Positions 1 through 10,334 of a stretch of 64,000 nucleotides of DNA are shown piece by piece. Below the pieces are notes generated by a model, which did no database searches, was not told the DNA's origin, and was given only the letters and a program-made list of their open reading frames with translations. Made by a program: the position numbers and the translations under genes. This DNA is from Phytophthora colocasiae (taxonomy: Eukaryota; Oomycota; Peronosporomycetes; Peronosporales; Peronosporaceae). The first letter of the stretch is position 1. Each line of letters opens with the position of its first letter. Location of the stretch: the NCBI GenBank assembly GCA_018806915.1, contig JAGKQI010000096.1, forward strand, positions 124,001-188,000, in the 5' to 3' direction.

Positions 1-16
1 GCCCAGCGCTTCGCAA

Positions 17-370
17 TTGGGCCGTGATGTTGATAGTCTCATCTCCCTTCAGCGTCATGGTTTGGAATCTCCGAACGTGGTCCTGAGTTCAACACGGCAC
101 AACGCAATCGGCACTGACAAAATCATTTCACTCCGACGGGAACCCCAATCGTCGATTCATCTGGCCCTTATTGACGGTAAGTACGCTTCAATGTCTCCAC
201 AACGCTTTGTGGAATTTGTTCAGATTTACTGGAGGAAGTTCGGCTTCTTCCCACACCCTGCTGTCCTGCGAGCGCTGTTTGGATGGGACTTCGGTACTCG
301 GGGGTTGTCAATCTTGCATTTCCGACGTGTGATGGAGCAGGAAAAGCGCGAACGAACAAGAAGGAACTGA
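17..370 (+). CDS. Upstream ORF of the DIRS-like element, unknown function
   Basis: Open frame of 117 codons just before the gag-like frame and separated from it by one base. I do not recognise a domain. The arrangement (small frame, then gag-like frame, then RT-RNase H-recombinase) suggests it belongs to the element; it may be the 3' part of a longer frame that starts outside the window, or the N-terminal part of the gag-like protein displaced by a frameshift. The composition is unremarkable, with no signal peptide or membrane segment. Confidence 0.4.
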   Translation: MGRDVDSLISLQRHGLESPNVVLSSTRHNAIGTDKIISLRREPQSSIHLALIDGKYASMSPQRFVEFVQIYWRKFGFFPHPAVLRALFGWDFGTRGLSILHFRRVMEQEKRERTRRN

Positions 371-371
371 C

Positions 372-1742
372 ATGGGTAACTTCTCCCGGAAGAACAGTCT
401 GCCGGCGTTGCCATCAACGGTTAACTTTTCCGATGTTATAGGAGCGGTTGAAGTTCTCTGCACACTTGCACAGCAAATGTACAAACCCATCGTTCACGAC
501 ACCTTTGTAGCAGCGGTTGCCTTCCTGGGTGAACTGCGTGTGAGCGACTTACCAATTTCTCATGACGCGGCACTGGAGATTTCAGCCTGGATAGACGATC
601 GCCTGGAGTTATTCCGTCTCTGGATTGCCGAAGAGAATTGGTCGGAGGTGAGGAACCTGAAGACACATTTTAAGGCATCGCACGAGTCATTTACAATCGT
701 GCATCAAACCATTCTCCGACGAGATATCTGTGCATCTTTAAAGGAGGTGCACCAAGCGACATCTCGCCATGAATCTCGGGCTGGTGGTCACAACGGAAAG
801 CGCATCCCGATACCAGCAGAAATTCGCAAGGCAGTGCCAAAGCAAGCCGACAAGGCTATCTGTCTGCGGTTTCTCTCGGCCCAAGGATGCCGCGGGAAAA
901 ACGGCAATTGTGTCATAAGGAACCTCTGCCATTTTAAGCCGGCAACCCTTCCCGAAAATGTCCGAGACTTCATCACCAAGAACTACGGAGGGCTAGCTAC
1001 CGACATGCAATGACTAGGACACGCTCCTCCCCTCCAACACAACAATCTAAGCACCCAGGTGCCGGTTCATACCGATAGTCGCTGTCAACAGCAAGATCCG
1101 TCATCGGATTCGGCCACGCCGGGACCGCTTGATGAGCTCATGCTTTCAAGCCCGTCCATCAGACCGCTCAACTCGCTCAAGCGAGTGGGCCCGTCTTTCA
1201 ATGGATCGTTCAACCGGCTCATGCCGATGAGCCCATCCAACCCCCAAATCCTCACTCGACTCGGGTCAGTGAAGGCCTTAGGCGTTGGGCTTCAAACGAT
1301 GCCACACACTGCTTCTGTACGATCACCAGAGCCAAAACGCGATGATTCGCTGGGTGAAGCCTTTATTCAGGGCTTACAGCAGCGCTTTGAATCAACCAAA
1401 AGGGTTTATCGCCGATTAACTGAGTTCTATCAAGACAAAGCGACGGCGACATTCGATGCGGCGTTGCAACGATACGACCTCGCACTACCAGAACCGATGG
1501 CGGCCTCAGTCCTTAAGGAGGGACATACGACATATCTACTTGACCGGAACAAACAAGCAGTGCACAGTGAATTCATCCGACGATCAGGGCTTCAACTGCC
1601 AGAATTTGTAAGGCTTCTTAGAGGAGAATCGTCATTCGACTCTCGCCCGAACAAGGCTCTACACGATCCATCAGGCTCACCTCACTGGCAGAGGTACCGC
1701 CACAGGTTGCGATGGGGAGCGTATTGTGAAGGGGTGGGGTAG
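372..1742 (+). pseudogene. Gag-like protein of the DIRS-like element, interrupted by one stop
   Basis: One continuous frame from 372 to 1742 is broken only by a TGA at 1011-1013. The first half ends in a cysteine cluster (CLRFLSAQGC, then NC and LCHF at about 860-935) that resembles a zinc-finger nucleic-acid binding motif, as gag-like proteins of this class often have. The second half (1059-1742) is Ser/Pro-rich, then helical, and contains no catalytic motif. Its last codons overlap the next frame by 17 bases at a GGGGTGGGG run, so expression of the downstream polyprotein would need a frameshift or reinitiation. Assignment to gag is by position and the Cys motif only. Confidence 0.5.
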
Positions 1743-4353
1743 AGAGCCGAGCTGGAAGGCACCATTCACAGCACAAAGCTCGCCTCCACCTAACCATGGT
1801 TCTGCTCTGCGTGCATTAAACATGATTACAAAGTATCTGCGTGAAGGCCAAGATAAGAACCGTTACCTGATTCTCGACATCGACTTGCTGTCGATATTAG
1901 ATGGAATTACCTGTAGCCCCTTTGGTGCTGTACAAAAAGGCGAGGCTGATTTATCTCTTGACGCCCGCATCATCCACGACCTCTCCTTCCCACAGGGAGA
2001 CTCCGTCAACGATAACACAATCACAGATCATGAGGTGGAAGTTTGTTATGACGGACCTGACGCTCTCGCTCGTCGTTGTCTGGAGGTGACGGATGAGTTC
2101 CCAGGATCGCAACGAATGTCCACTGGAGATGTCAAGGGAGCCTTTCGAAATATCCCCATGTGTGCCGATCATGTCGGCCGCTTTGCCGGGACGATACCGG
2201 AATTGGGGGTGCTGGTAATTGATATTTGTTGTCCGTTTGGCTGGACCAACTCCCCTTCCTCCTACTGGGTGGCTGGTGAAGCGATTGGACACTTTTACGC
2301 CAGCACAGGGCCCAAATGGCCCCACCAACCTGAAGATGGTCGAGCTAACTTCGACGCTAAGACGTGGTGTGACGACCATATAGCAATTGAACCTGATATC
2401 GGCACCAGGTTGTCGGAAGCTCAGTTGGCTCTCCGGTCAGCAATGATCACAATACTGGGACCAGATGCTTGCAATGATGAAAAGTTCTCTTCTTGGTTTG
2501 AGAAGGGTCGAGCTCTTGGTCTGGACTGGGACATGCTGGGCCAAACCGTCTCGATGCCGAGAGAGAAAGTCGAGAAAGCATTGCGTCGGCTTCATGATAT
2601 GCTGGCCAGTGTCAGAACGACCCGAACGCATCTACTAAAACTCTTGGGAAGCCTGCGTCACGTCGTCACGTGTATTCGACCAGCGGCCCCGTTCTTTCAA
2701 CGGGTATCTGCTTTGGCCCGATTTGCACCGCGGTACGGCTCGGTGAAAGTATCGGCGGCTGAAAAAGAAGATTTGCGCTGGTTCGAGATGATCTTACAGA
2801 TCGGAAGTCTTAACAGGGTGCCCATGGCTAGATTCACTCGCCAAGATGTGCCAGACTTTCACATCCACATGGATGCAAGTGACCGAGGTCTTTGTGCACT
2901 TTTTCCAGCGCAAAGACAATTTCTCCAAGTGGAGTTTGATGCTGAGGAGCTGGCATTGATCAGTCGATGCAATGAAGTGGGCGACAACGAGTTCTGTATC
3001 AACGTTCGCGAGCTAATGAGCGCTGTATTCGCTGCACTAGTGTGGGCTCACCTGTGGAGAAACCGTGACGGCAGGGATGCACATGTTCGATTTTGGATCG
3101 ACAATACATCGGCAGTTTCCTGGAGCAACCACAAATCGAGTCGCAACAGCGCGGCACAAATGTTCCTACGCATTCTAGGTCTCTTGCGAGGTACAAACAG
3201 AGTTTCTACTATTCAGCAGCCCACGTGGCCGGTGTGGAAAATGAGATGGCGGATGCAGGGAGCAGGGTGTGGCAGTCGCCGAAGGCGGCGATCATTTTTG
3301 CTAACTTGTGTGCTGGATGGTCGCAGGTTTCTGTCCCGAACGATTGGCGAAATCTCTCGCATCTTTGGGTGCGTTGCTGCGAGCAGGGCACTTGCCCAGT
3401 CTTCCAGGAAGCAATACTCACGCGCATGGGAGCAATGGTGTGCTTGGTGCGTCATGATGGAGTATAATCCGTGGCTGTCCGCTACCGACAAGAACACGAA
3501 CGCGGTGCAGCTTGGCGCTTTCGCCGTCTACTTATGGAAGTTCGGCATGAACCGTCAGCGCGTCGGCAACACTTACTCGACCATTTGCACAAAGTTGTGT
3601 GCAATACGATGGTACCACCGGAACACGGCAGGATACGACCCCGGCGTCAACGCGAGTCATGCTATTTTGCTACGTGGAATCCGTCGCTTTACTGATCCGG
3701 TGGTGAAACAGCAGCCATTGACCGCACGACTACTCCGATTCATCTTCCAGGACATCGACTTATCGCAGCCGCACGACCAATTACTGTGGGGTGGTCTGCT
3801 ACTGGGATATTTCTTCTTGCTCAGACGTTCCGAGTACCTCTTCATAGGGAAAAGGGTACACAGCTACGTTTTGCGCCTCAAGGCTATCAAATTCCTAAAT
3901 TGTGATGAGCAACCTGTGGCACCTAAGCGAGCCCAAATCGTGGGGATCACGTTGAACGGCGCCAAGAACAACCAGTTCGGTCGGGAGGAGGTGCGGTACC
4001 AGTACAGATCCGGTGACAAATTGCTCTGTCCTGTCCGGGCAGCTCGTTGGGTGTACAAGGCGGCAGCGAGACTCGGAACAGCACCAGAAGACCCAGCGCT
4101 AGCAATGCCGCGCAGGGGTATCTCGGCGGAGGAGGTCGCCACGACGATTAAGAATGCAGCGAAGAAATGTGGGCTCAATCCAGCCCAGTATTCGACTCAT
4201 TCAGTGCGAATCGGTGGGGCAACAGCACTGCTCAATGCCGGGGCTGATCGACTAGTCATTAAGCTCATGGGCCGATGGCTTTCGAATGCCTTCGAAGACT
4301 ACCCCGTTTTGACAGCAAAGGGGACCGCGCATTTATCGCGGCACATGTGCTAA
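1726..4353 (+). CDS. Reverse transcriptase - RNase H - tyrosine recombinase polyprotein
   Basis: 875 codons. Residues about 60-290 are a DIRS-type reverse transcriptase (SPFGAVQKGE, then STGDVKGAFRNIP, and WCDDH as the YxDD-equivalent box). RNase H follows at about 375-490 (HIHMDASDRG, WIDNTSAVSW). The C-terminal 330 residues are a tyrosine recombinase: arginine in LLRRSEYL (about 3819-3842), the HxxR box at 4198-4209 (HSVRIGG) and the nucleophile tyrosine at 4300-4302 (FEDYPV). The recombinase would integrate circular cDNA instead of an integrase. Between about 3195 and 3390 the conserved tail of the RNase H region lies in another frame, so this copy probably makes a defective protein although it reads through without a stop. 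Confidence 0.85.
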   Translation: MKGWGREPSWKAPFTAQSSPPPNHGSALRALNMITKYLREGQDKNRYLILDIDLLSILDGITCSPFGAVQKGEADLSLDARIIHDLSFPQGDSVNDNTITDHEVEVCYDGPDALARRCLEVTDEFPGSQRMSTGDVKGAFRNIPMCADHVGRFAGTIPELGVLVIDICCPFGWTNSPSSYWVAGEAIGHFYASTGPKWPHQPEDGRANFDAKTWCDDHIAIEPDIGTRLSEAQLALRSAMITILGPDACNDEKFSSWFEKGRALGLDWDMLGQTVSMPREKVEKALRRLHDMLASVRTTRTHLLKLLGSLRHVVTCIRPAAPFFQRVSALARFAPRYGSVKVSAAEKEDLRWFEMILQIGSLNRVPMARFTRQDVPDFHIHMDASDRGLCALFPAQRQFLQVEFDAEELALISRCNEVGDNEFCINVRELMSAVFAALVWAHLWRNRDGRDAHVRFWIDNTSAVSWSNHKSSRNSAAQMFLRILGLLRGTNRVSTIQQPTWPVWKMRWRMQGAGCGSRRRRRSFLLTCVLDGRRFLSRTIGEISRIFGCVAASRALAQSSRKQYSRAWEQWCAWCVMMEYNPWLSATDKNTNAVQLGAFAVYLWKFGMNRQRVGNTYSTICTKLCAIRWYHRNTAGYDPGVNASHAILLRGIRRFTDPVVKQQPLTARLLRFIFQDIDLSQPHDQLLWGGLLLGYFFLLRRSEYLFIGKRVHSYVLRLKAIKFLNCDEQPVAPKRAQIVGITLNGAKNNQFGREEVRYQYRSGDKLLCPVRAARWVYKAAARLGTAPEDPALAMPRRGISAEEVATTIKNAAKKCGLNPAQYSTHSVRIGGATALLNAGADRLVIKLMGRWLSNAFEDYPVLTAKGTAHLSRHMC

Positions 4354-4394
4354 AGATCAGGCGTGCCGCGCCAGCCAAATCAAGTGGGGCAGAT

Positions 4395-4465
4395 GCCACG
4401 CCACGCCCTCAGTGGTGGCACAATGCACGAACTACATTTTACCCCAACGGAAGCATTGTTGGAAA
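4395..4465 (+). repeat. 71-base direct repeat, copy 1 (3' end of DIRS-like element)
   Basis: Identical to 4630-4700 over 71 bases, offset 235. It starts 42 bases after the recombinase stop codon. The spacer 4466-4629 includes a hairpin-forming GGAGGAG/CTCCTCC segment near 4575-4600. Confidence 0.85.
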
Positions 4466-4629
4466 TTGGAGGTTGCAGAGGTGTGAAACACCCTGAGGTG
4501 TTGATAACCGACGAAGGCAGAGTTTCCCAATGCGGTAGTTTAGTAGCTAAGGATAGATTCGGCAGGAGCTCGAGGAGGAGGAGTTCAAACTCCTCCCTCA
4601 TTTTCAGATCTCCTCGCTGCAGCTAACCC

Positions 4630-4700
4630 GCCACGCCACGCCCTCAGTGGTGGCACAATGCACGAACTACATTTTACCCCAACGGAAGCATTGTTGGAAA
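4630..4700 (+). repeat. 71-base direct repeat, copy 2, truncated at the Gypsy junction
   Basis: Second exact copy of 4395-4465. Identity stops at 4700 and Ty3/Gypsy polymerase sequence begins at 4701 on the other strand, so this point is either the true element end or a recombination breakpoint. Confidence 0.85.
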
Positions 4701-6953
4701 CTTAAATCCATACTTGGCGACGAGGTCAAGAAAACACTCAAGCTTCGTCACATAGGTGTCTACGTCGTCGGCGAACAACAATAGATCGTCGATCCAGACG
4801 ACAATAAACTCATAAAGTAGTGGCTCGAAACACTTCTCCATCACCTGCTGAAAATGAACGGCAGCGTCGCAACATCCTTGAGGTACCCGCCTTGGCGTTT
4901 ATATCTTCGAGTCGGTGATGTAGGACATCAACTCTTGGCTCAGGATGTGCAATGGAAGCTGCCAGAACCCTTTCAGCATGTCGAACAAACCGTAGTGATT
5001 CTTGCCTTTCGTACACTCCAATAGAGTCCGCATGTGCGGCATGGTACTGATCAGTGCTTCTATGAGGTATTTCACTAGCCGGTAGTCACATGTCTGGCGG
5101 TATTCATCCACATTCATGCCAGCTTTGCGAACTGGGAGCACTGGGCTCGCCCAGCGACTGTTTGGGTTTTCATATACCCATCCAAGCTTCACCAACTGTG
5201 CGTTAAATTCGCAGAGATACTTGCGAACAGCAGGTGGATACTGTCTCGGTTTGCACTTAATCGACCTCGCACCTTCCTTTAGCTTTATTTCGACCTTCGC
5301 AGGCGGATCATTTCCCAATGTCAAACGCCACACGTCATGCTTCAATACAATAGCGCGAAGTTTCGACTCTAAATGACGAGGGAAACCATTCCCCAAAGCT
5401 GTTTGCACCATCTTTTCAATTGCAGCTCTCAAATCTGTGTCAGAGATACTTAAGTCTGCTTCAACTAATTCGTTGTAGAAATCATCGGAATCTCCTTCCG
5501 TATCTTCTGTTCGTTCTGCCAATTGCTCCAGCTGTCGATCAATGTCGATTCCCAAAGCTTTCAACAGGTCCTGGCCCATTATGAACTCAGGTTCATCATC
5601 GTCAATCACTAGGCACTCTACTGGCTTGGGAAGGGCGACGGGACCGGCTGCCGTGTTCAACAGCACACGAAGATGTACTGCATCGGTGCAAGTGATCTCA
5701 TGTTTAGCCACCGCAATGTTCACAATCGGAGTGTCCAAACGGGCCACCGTGATAGCAGGGTCACGTCGCTGTAGCTCTATGACATGCTTCCTACTGATAG
5801 CAGTGCGGTCGGCACCAATGTCAGCACAGTACGGCAATTGCAGAACGTCATTTAGCGTCACAGTTTTTTCCTCTGAAGGAATGCACTCGCGTAAACGCTT
5901 GAGACGGGCGACGTCCTTCTTGTTTCCGTTTCCACGCTGAGCACGTAGTGTGCGACGAATTTCCGACTTTTCATCATCAGTAGCTTTGGTACACTCGGAT
6001 AGCCAATGCATGCCTTCGCAGTGTGGGCAGGGCTTTGGCGGCATCTTCGGACGGTCCATCGTTTTCTTAATGGGCTGTCCCGCGCTGACGGTACCGTCGC
6101 TACTACCAGAAGAAGCTTTCTTGGCCGTCTTGTTCGGCCTCGATGAGGATTGGCTCTTGGAGTCAACCTCACCGCGCTCGCGCTTTTCACGTCGTTGTCT
6201 CTGGAAAACCTTGTCATGCTCCAAAGCTTTCTCCAAAATCAAGTCATGAAGAACCACTTCATCTTCCTTCGCTCTGCGTGCTTGGAAACGAACGGTTCTC
6301 TCAATATCATCACGTAGAGCTTGTGGCTCCAATGAGGCGATCAAAATGCGACAGAGTTGTTTTTTCCCAGTATCATCGTCAAAAAAAATCCCCCAGCCAT
6401 TGTCTTCGATGATGTCATGGCAGGTCTTGAAGTACTGGATCACTCGCTCGCTAACGTCCGTCTCTTTCAAGTTCATGCGCAGTTTATTACGCATTTCGTA
6501 GTGGATGTCCGGAACGTTGTTGTTTTTTACACTTGCGATGATTCGGTCCACCTCAGCCATGATATGGTCATCGGTGACTTCATCGATGGAAATGTGCCAT
6601 CTCAAACGGCACCACAAACGCAGAAGTCCTTGGTCAAACGTTGTCTTGACAGGCACAATCACATCATTGGCACCGTCTTTTGCACGAGCCCTAGCCGTTT
6701 CTTCGTAGTCCCGACGGTCCTTACGCCATTGCACCAACGAAGCATGCGAAGTGCTCGAGATTTTAGGCGGTAGGAGTGGCGTGAACAACGGAGTTGAGGC
6801 AAACGCATCACCATTCACCACGTTATCACTGTTTCGAGTCGTAGTACGAGTACCATCAGCGTTGGCAGGTCGCGGGTTCAATCGTGAACTCGATCGAACA
6901 CTCAATTCGCCACTTCCGGTAGACGTCTTGTTGCTTGGGCGCGTGGTAGTCAT
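4701..6953 (-). pseudogene. Gag-Pol of Ty3/Gypsy element (gag, zinc knuckle, protease, partial RT)
   Basis: From the ATG at 6953: an N-terminal basic Ser/Thr-rich leader, a retrotransposon gag region at about residues 60-230, a zinc knuckle (CPHCEGMHWLSEC, C-x2-C-x4-H-x4-C), an aspartic protease with DIGADRTAIS as the active-site loop and FIMGQDLL as the usual second box, then the N-terminal reverse transcriptase fingers and palm. A TAA at 4899-4901 interrupts the frame. The same frame continues without shift to 4701 and includes the catalytic box VVWIDDLLLF, so this is a single nonsense change at what is probably a tyrosine codon. The RT ends abruptly at 4701. The element cannot move by itself. 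Confidence 0.8.
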
Positions 6954-7080
6954 GGTCTTGGTTGCAGATACTCTGCTAAAGATATCTTTGTAGTGTGTCT
7001 GCAGGGATTGAAGACACTCGAGGGGAGTCGGCGAACTCCCTGTAACTATAGCCGAAGTCTATTTGGTAAAATGACAAGTG
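4701..7080 (-). mobile_element. Ty3/Gypsy-like element, 3' truncated
   Basis: Minus-strand gag-protease-RT order. The element stops inside the reverse transcriptase palm at 4701; RNase H, integrase and 3' LTR are absent. The upper boundary is a guess: the 5' leader and LTR should lie above 6953, but I could not find a primer-binding site or a second LTR copy to fix it. Confidence 0.7.
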
Positions 7081-7473
7081 AGGTCTAGTGCTATTCTACA
7101 TTATGGCCAACGGTTGGACACGGTGAGTGTCATCATTGTTGCCGTTACGGTCACTGCTCGTCATCGATGTTGTCGATACACAGATCTTACAAGAATTGCA
7201 ACATTGATTCCGTTACAGAGCTGTAGCTGGTACGGGCTGGCTGTATGCTTTGGCTGCGCTACAAGCATAATCAAAAAGTATGACCAGCGCTACAGCAAAA
7301 AGTATGACCAGCTCAACACCCGCTGGCTGGTAGTTAGCAACCAGTGCCACCAGCAATCACCAGACACGACGTGCTATCAAACACTGCCAATGTATTCACC
7401 GTAACAGACCACACAAGCGAGAAGGCCAAGTAGAAGATAGTAAGTCCGCCCAGAATCCTGTTGGATCCACCAG
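6954..7473. other. Gene-free stretch upstream of the Gypsy frame
   Basis: About 520 bases without a convincing gene. The Gypsy leader and 5' LTR would be expected here. The only visible structure is a short direct repeat (AAAAAGTATGACCAGC at about 7275 and again at about 7299). The 108-codon frame at 7078-7404 shows no recognisable motif and is probably chance. Confidence 0.5.
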
Positions 7474-7531
7474 TGGACGCCTACCATATATAGCATACTC
7501 ACCCGACATATTTGCAGCAGATATGTCGGGC
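7474..7531 (+). repeat. Dispersed repeat with perfect hairpin, copy A
   Basis: About 58 bases that recur inverted at 12188-12245. The core is a perfect palindrome, CCCGACATAT, then 9 bases, then ATATGTCGGG, at 7502-7530. It is preceded by a shared AT-rich tract containing CATATATAG. Similarity ends sharply at TGGACGCC on the left and just after the hairpin on the right, as expected of the terminus of a transposable element. Confidence 0.7.
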
Positions 7532-7723
7532 TTAAAAAAGATATATGGCGGCTTACTTGTCAAGAGCGCCGCCGCAAATGCCATAGACCTTGGGCTTGTG
7601 TCCTGGAATTTTGCCCCCTAAGTTCATACAATCGTTTCAGTATCTAGAAATGTACCTGACACTTTGGCACGGACACTGAAGGGTCTCACATTCAAACTCG
7701 CACACTTCTAAATTTGCGAGGTT

Positions 7724-9012
7724 TTGATGAAGATCGAGCCCGAGGACACGGACGCTCTGCTGGTTCTGGGTGCAGCTTTCCTCCTACAGGATGAAGAGCT
7801 GCGTGAGGTGAGGCGGGAGGTCTTTGAGGTACTGATGGCAGAGGAGTGGAAGATCGCCATGAGGAGCCGACACTACCTGAAAACCGATTGCCTTGACCCG
7901 CCGAGCCAGTCTGCCTGGATGGTCTTGTACCGATACGGCAACGACGTAAACTTTTTAAATACTACCAGTTTGACACGGTGAGCGTCTGCTGCTTGTGGTT
8001 AACTAACATGCATTATCTAATGTCGCTGTGCATTACAGAGCGGCGTTCGAAGCACTACTATATCGCTTCAGAAGGTTCTATTCTATCCCGAACAACATGG
8101 TCCGAGGTCGGCCACTCAAGCTTCGCTACCACCACCAGATCCTAGGTCTGGTTTGAGTTTACGTGGGCTCCATGGAGCAAAGCACGCTGTGTCTGCTGTT
8201 CGGCGTCCCTCCAAGCACGCTTTCGCGAACGCTACGTCGGGCTGAGTTAGCCCTGTCCTCGGCTTTAACAGGCTACGCACCTGCCCGGATCTCCTGGCCG
8301 TCACCTGACCACCAAGTCGAGCTGGCGAGGCTGGTAGAAGCAAGAGAGCCTCTTCTAAAGTACACATTTGGGTTTATCGACGGAAAGAACTTTCGGGTAC
8401 GATCAATTTATTAGCAATGCTGGGAAACATGTCAACAGTCTAACAGCGTTGTCTAACGTTCCGTAGGTGCAGCAGCCGTCTAACAGTGACCTCCAGAACG
8501 CAATGTATAACGGCTGGCTTCATACTGTACTCGTCACCGGGACAATTTGCTTCGCGGCCGACAGCTGCATTATTTGGTGTAAGCACAATTGCCCCGGGTC
8601 GTGGAATGACTCCGACACCTCACTCGGCTTCCGAAACAAACTGCTAGATCCAACGTGTTGTCCAGACTCTCGTATGAACGTCGTGTCGGACTCAGCGTTT
8701 CCATGTGGAGCATTGATGACAGGACGCATCCTGACGCCCCTTAAGGACGGAGACCTCGAGCGCCTGCGGCCTTCACTACGGAGCTCTGCCAGGACAATCC
8801 ATAATGCTATTACATCGATCCGGCAGGCGGCTGAGTGGGGGATGGGGAGCATTCAGAAGGTGTACAGTCGCCTGAACCTTCCTTTGCCGTATGACCCCGA
8901 GATTCGCGGAGTGAGGATCAACAATATGTTTCGCATGGCAAATTACCGGGTTCGAACTGTTGGAATTTCCCAAATCCGTACTACTTTCATGGAAGGCACA
9001 GAAGACTACTGA
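7724..9012 (+). pseudogene. Harbinger/DDE_Tnp4-like transposase, three exons, one in-frame stop
   Basis: Exons 7724-7977, 8039-8396 and 8467-9012 join in frame through GT..AG introns of 61 and 70 bases. The encoded protein has a helix-turn-helix (FGVPPSTLSRTLRRAE) and the DDE catalytic signposts GFIDGKNFR (first Asp), PGSWNDS, VVSDSAFP (second Asp) and the RQAAEWGMGSIQ segment (catalytic Glu), as in DDE_Tnp4/HARBI1 proteins that cut and paste DNA. A TGA at 8155-8157 interrupts exon 2; the rest of the frame is intact, so decay looks recent. The neighbour on the opposite strand is the Myb-like partner expected for this family. Confidence 0.75.
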
Positions 9013-9137
9013 GTGCACAATCTACTGACGTAAAAAGGTTTGTTCATTTTCGAGGTAAAGTGGAGAGAATGTTAAGAGATAACGACGTTACTGCAAATGA
9101 AGGACCTCATTTTGGCTTCCAGCTCATCGGCTCCGTC

Positions 9138-10334
9138 TCAATCCTTCTTCGTCAACGCGCTGATCAACATAATCATCTCTTGAGTGCGAGCACGAGCTTC
9201 CTCTCGGTCACGACGAACGCGATCCTCTGCTTCCTGTTTCTCGATGCGGCGACGCTCCTCGGCCTCGGCTTTCTCATCACGACGGCGTTGCTCCTCCTCA
9301 TCGCGGCGAGACTCTGCCTTGCGCTCGTTCTCTTCGCGCAAGAGCAGAATGGCTTCAAAGAAGCTACCGCGGTTGTTGCTAGCCGCGCTCTCAAGTCCTT
9401 CCAGTTTGGCCTTCAGTGCGTTGGTAGCTTTCGTCGCACGGATACGCTTGACTTTGGCGAAGCTGGCTTCTTGAGTCTCTTGATCGTCGTCACCCCGGGC
9501 CCTCTTGGAGCCGACCGAGTCACGGAAGGCAGTGAGATCAGCGCCTCCAAGTCGATTCGAGTGCGAGTTTAGCTCGGATACTTCTCAGCTTCGATCTCGT
9601 CGTGGCTGCGGACTAAACGACCTTTACCGGAACGGTGTTGGGCTTGAGGAATATTGTTGCCGTTGTTTGATGCGGTACGTGGTGGTAGCAGACCTGTCGA
9701 TCCAGGACGGCGTGTTGGTGGCGTTGGTCGTGGGGTGAGGGGGACATCTCCGAGTTCTTCAGTAACTAAAGGGGTCTCCAGCAGACTCTGAAATCCACCG
9801 CGAACTGGGGCATGATTGGCTTCTTCGTACGGCATCACGGTAGCAGCATCTTCACTACGGAGGGAGACTGCGGTGGCTTCGCTACGGAGGGAGCTGGTGG
9901 ATCCGCCATCCGAGTGACCCCCGTTCAGTGCTGCATGGAGAATATCTGGGTCGTCGGCCTCGTAAAAACTGCGGTCTGGTTCCGCGTCAAAGCTGAAGTC
10001 CGGGTCCATGGCGCGTTGGTTCACATCCGCTTCATCATCGAGTTCGATGACATTGGCCTTCTCGTCAATGGACCTCTTCGCTTCTTTAGCTTTGAGGATG
10101 TGAGGTGGCATATCCGCGACACCGGTGGGCTTGCGAGTGCTGTACAGCACCTTGAACTTACGTCGTAGACTGTCCACGTCTCGTTCAGGCGCTCCACGGG
10201 GGCGATTGGCGTTGAAGGTCATGGTGAGCCGTTCCCATTCGTCCTTGCCCAGCGGGCGAACCTTCTGGATGATATCCAAAAGACGATCGATGTCGACGGC
10301 GGAGTAGTTAGTGGTGCCAGCGTTTCGGACCATT
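9138..10334 (-). pseudogene. Myb/SANT-like protein (DUF6818-like) with coiled-coil tail, one frameshift
   Basis: The start is probably the ATG at 10334 (MVRNAGTTNYSAVDID), since codons above it look non-coding. Residues about 5-100 form the helical domain with GKDEWERLTMTFN and the conserved RGAPERDVDSLRRKFK, which I associate with the oomycete DUF6818/Myb-like family. A Ser-rich acidic linker follows. The first frame stops at 9569-9571; a frame offset by one base carries on without a break to the stop at 9138 and encodes a nuclear-type linker and a highly charged coiled coil (arginine/glutamate repeats). A one-base change near 9570-9580 therefore splits one protein. In Harbinger elements the Myb-like partner binds transposon ends and brings in the transposase; that role is inferred. 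Confidence 0.65.

Larger units (their letters stand above)
1..4700 (+). mobile_element. DIRS/Ngaro-like tyrosine-recombinase retrotransposon, 5' end outside window
   Basis: A retroelement that carries reverse transcriptase, RNase H and a tyrosine recombinase in one large frame, which is the signature of the DIRS order (no integrase, no LTR). Upstream frames at 17-370 and 372-1742 are its gag-like part. The 3' end carries two copies of a 71-base direct repeat (4395-4465 and 4630-4700), reminiscent of the split direct repeats of Ngaro-type elements. The 5' terminus lies before base 1, so the full terminal structure cannot be tested here. The right edge coincides with the start of a Gypsy fragment at 4701. 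Confidence 0.8.

Noticed and set aside
1011..1013. TGA in the gag-like frame as programmed readthrough
   Set aside because: Possible, but this copy also has an out-of-frame RNase H segment, so simple decay is the more economical explanation.
7474..7531. Hairpin as a Helitron 3' end
   Set aside because: No CTRR motif within about 12 bases on either side of the palindrome in either copy.
9173..9474. Arg/Ser-rich frames opposite the Myb-like gene's coiled coil
   Set aside because: Shadows of a Glu/Arg codon-rich coiled coil in other frames.
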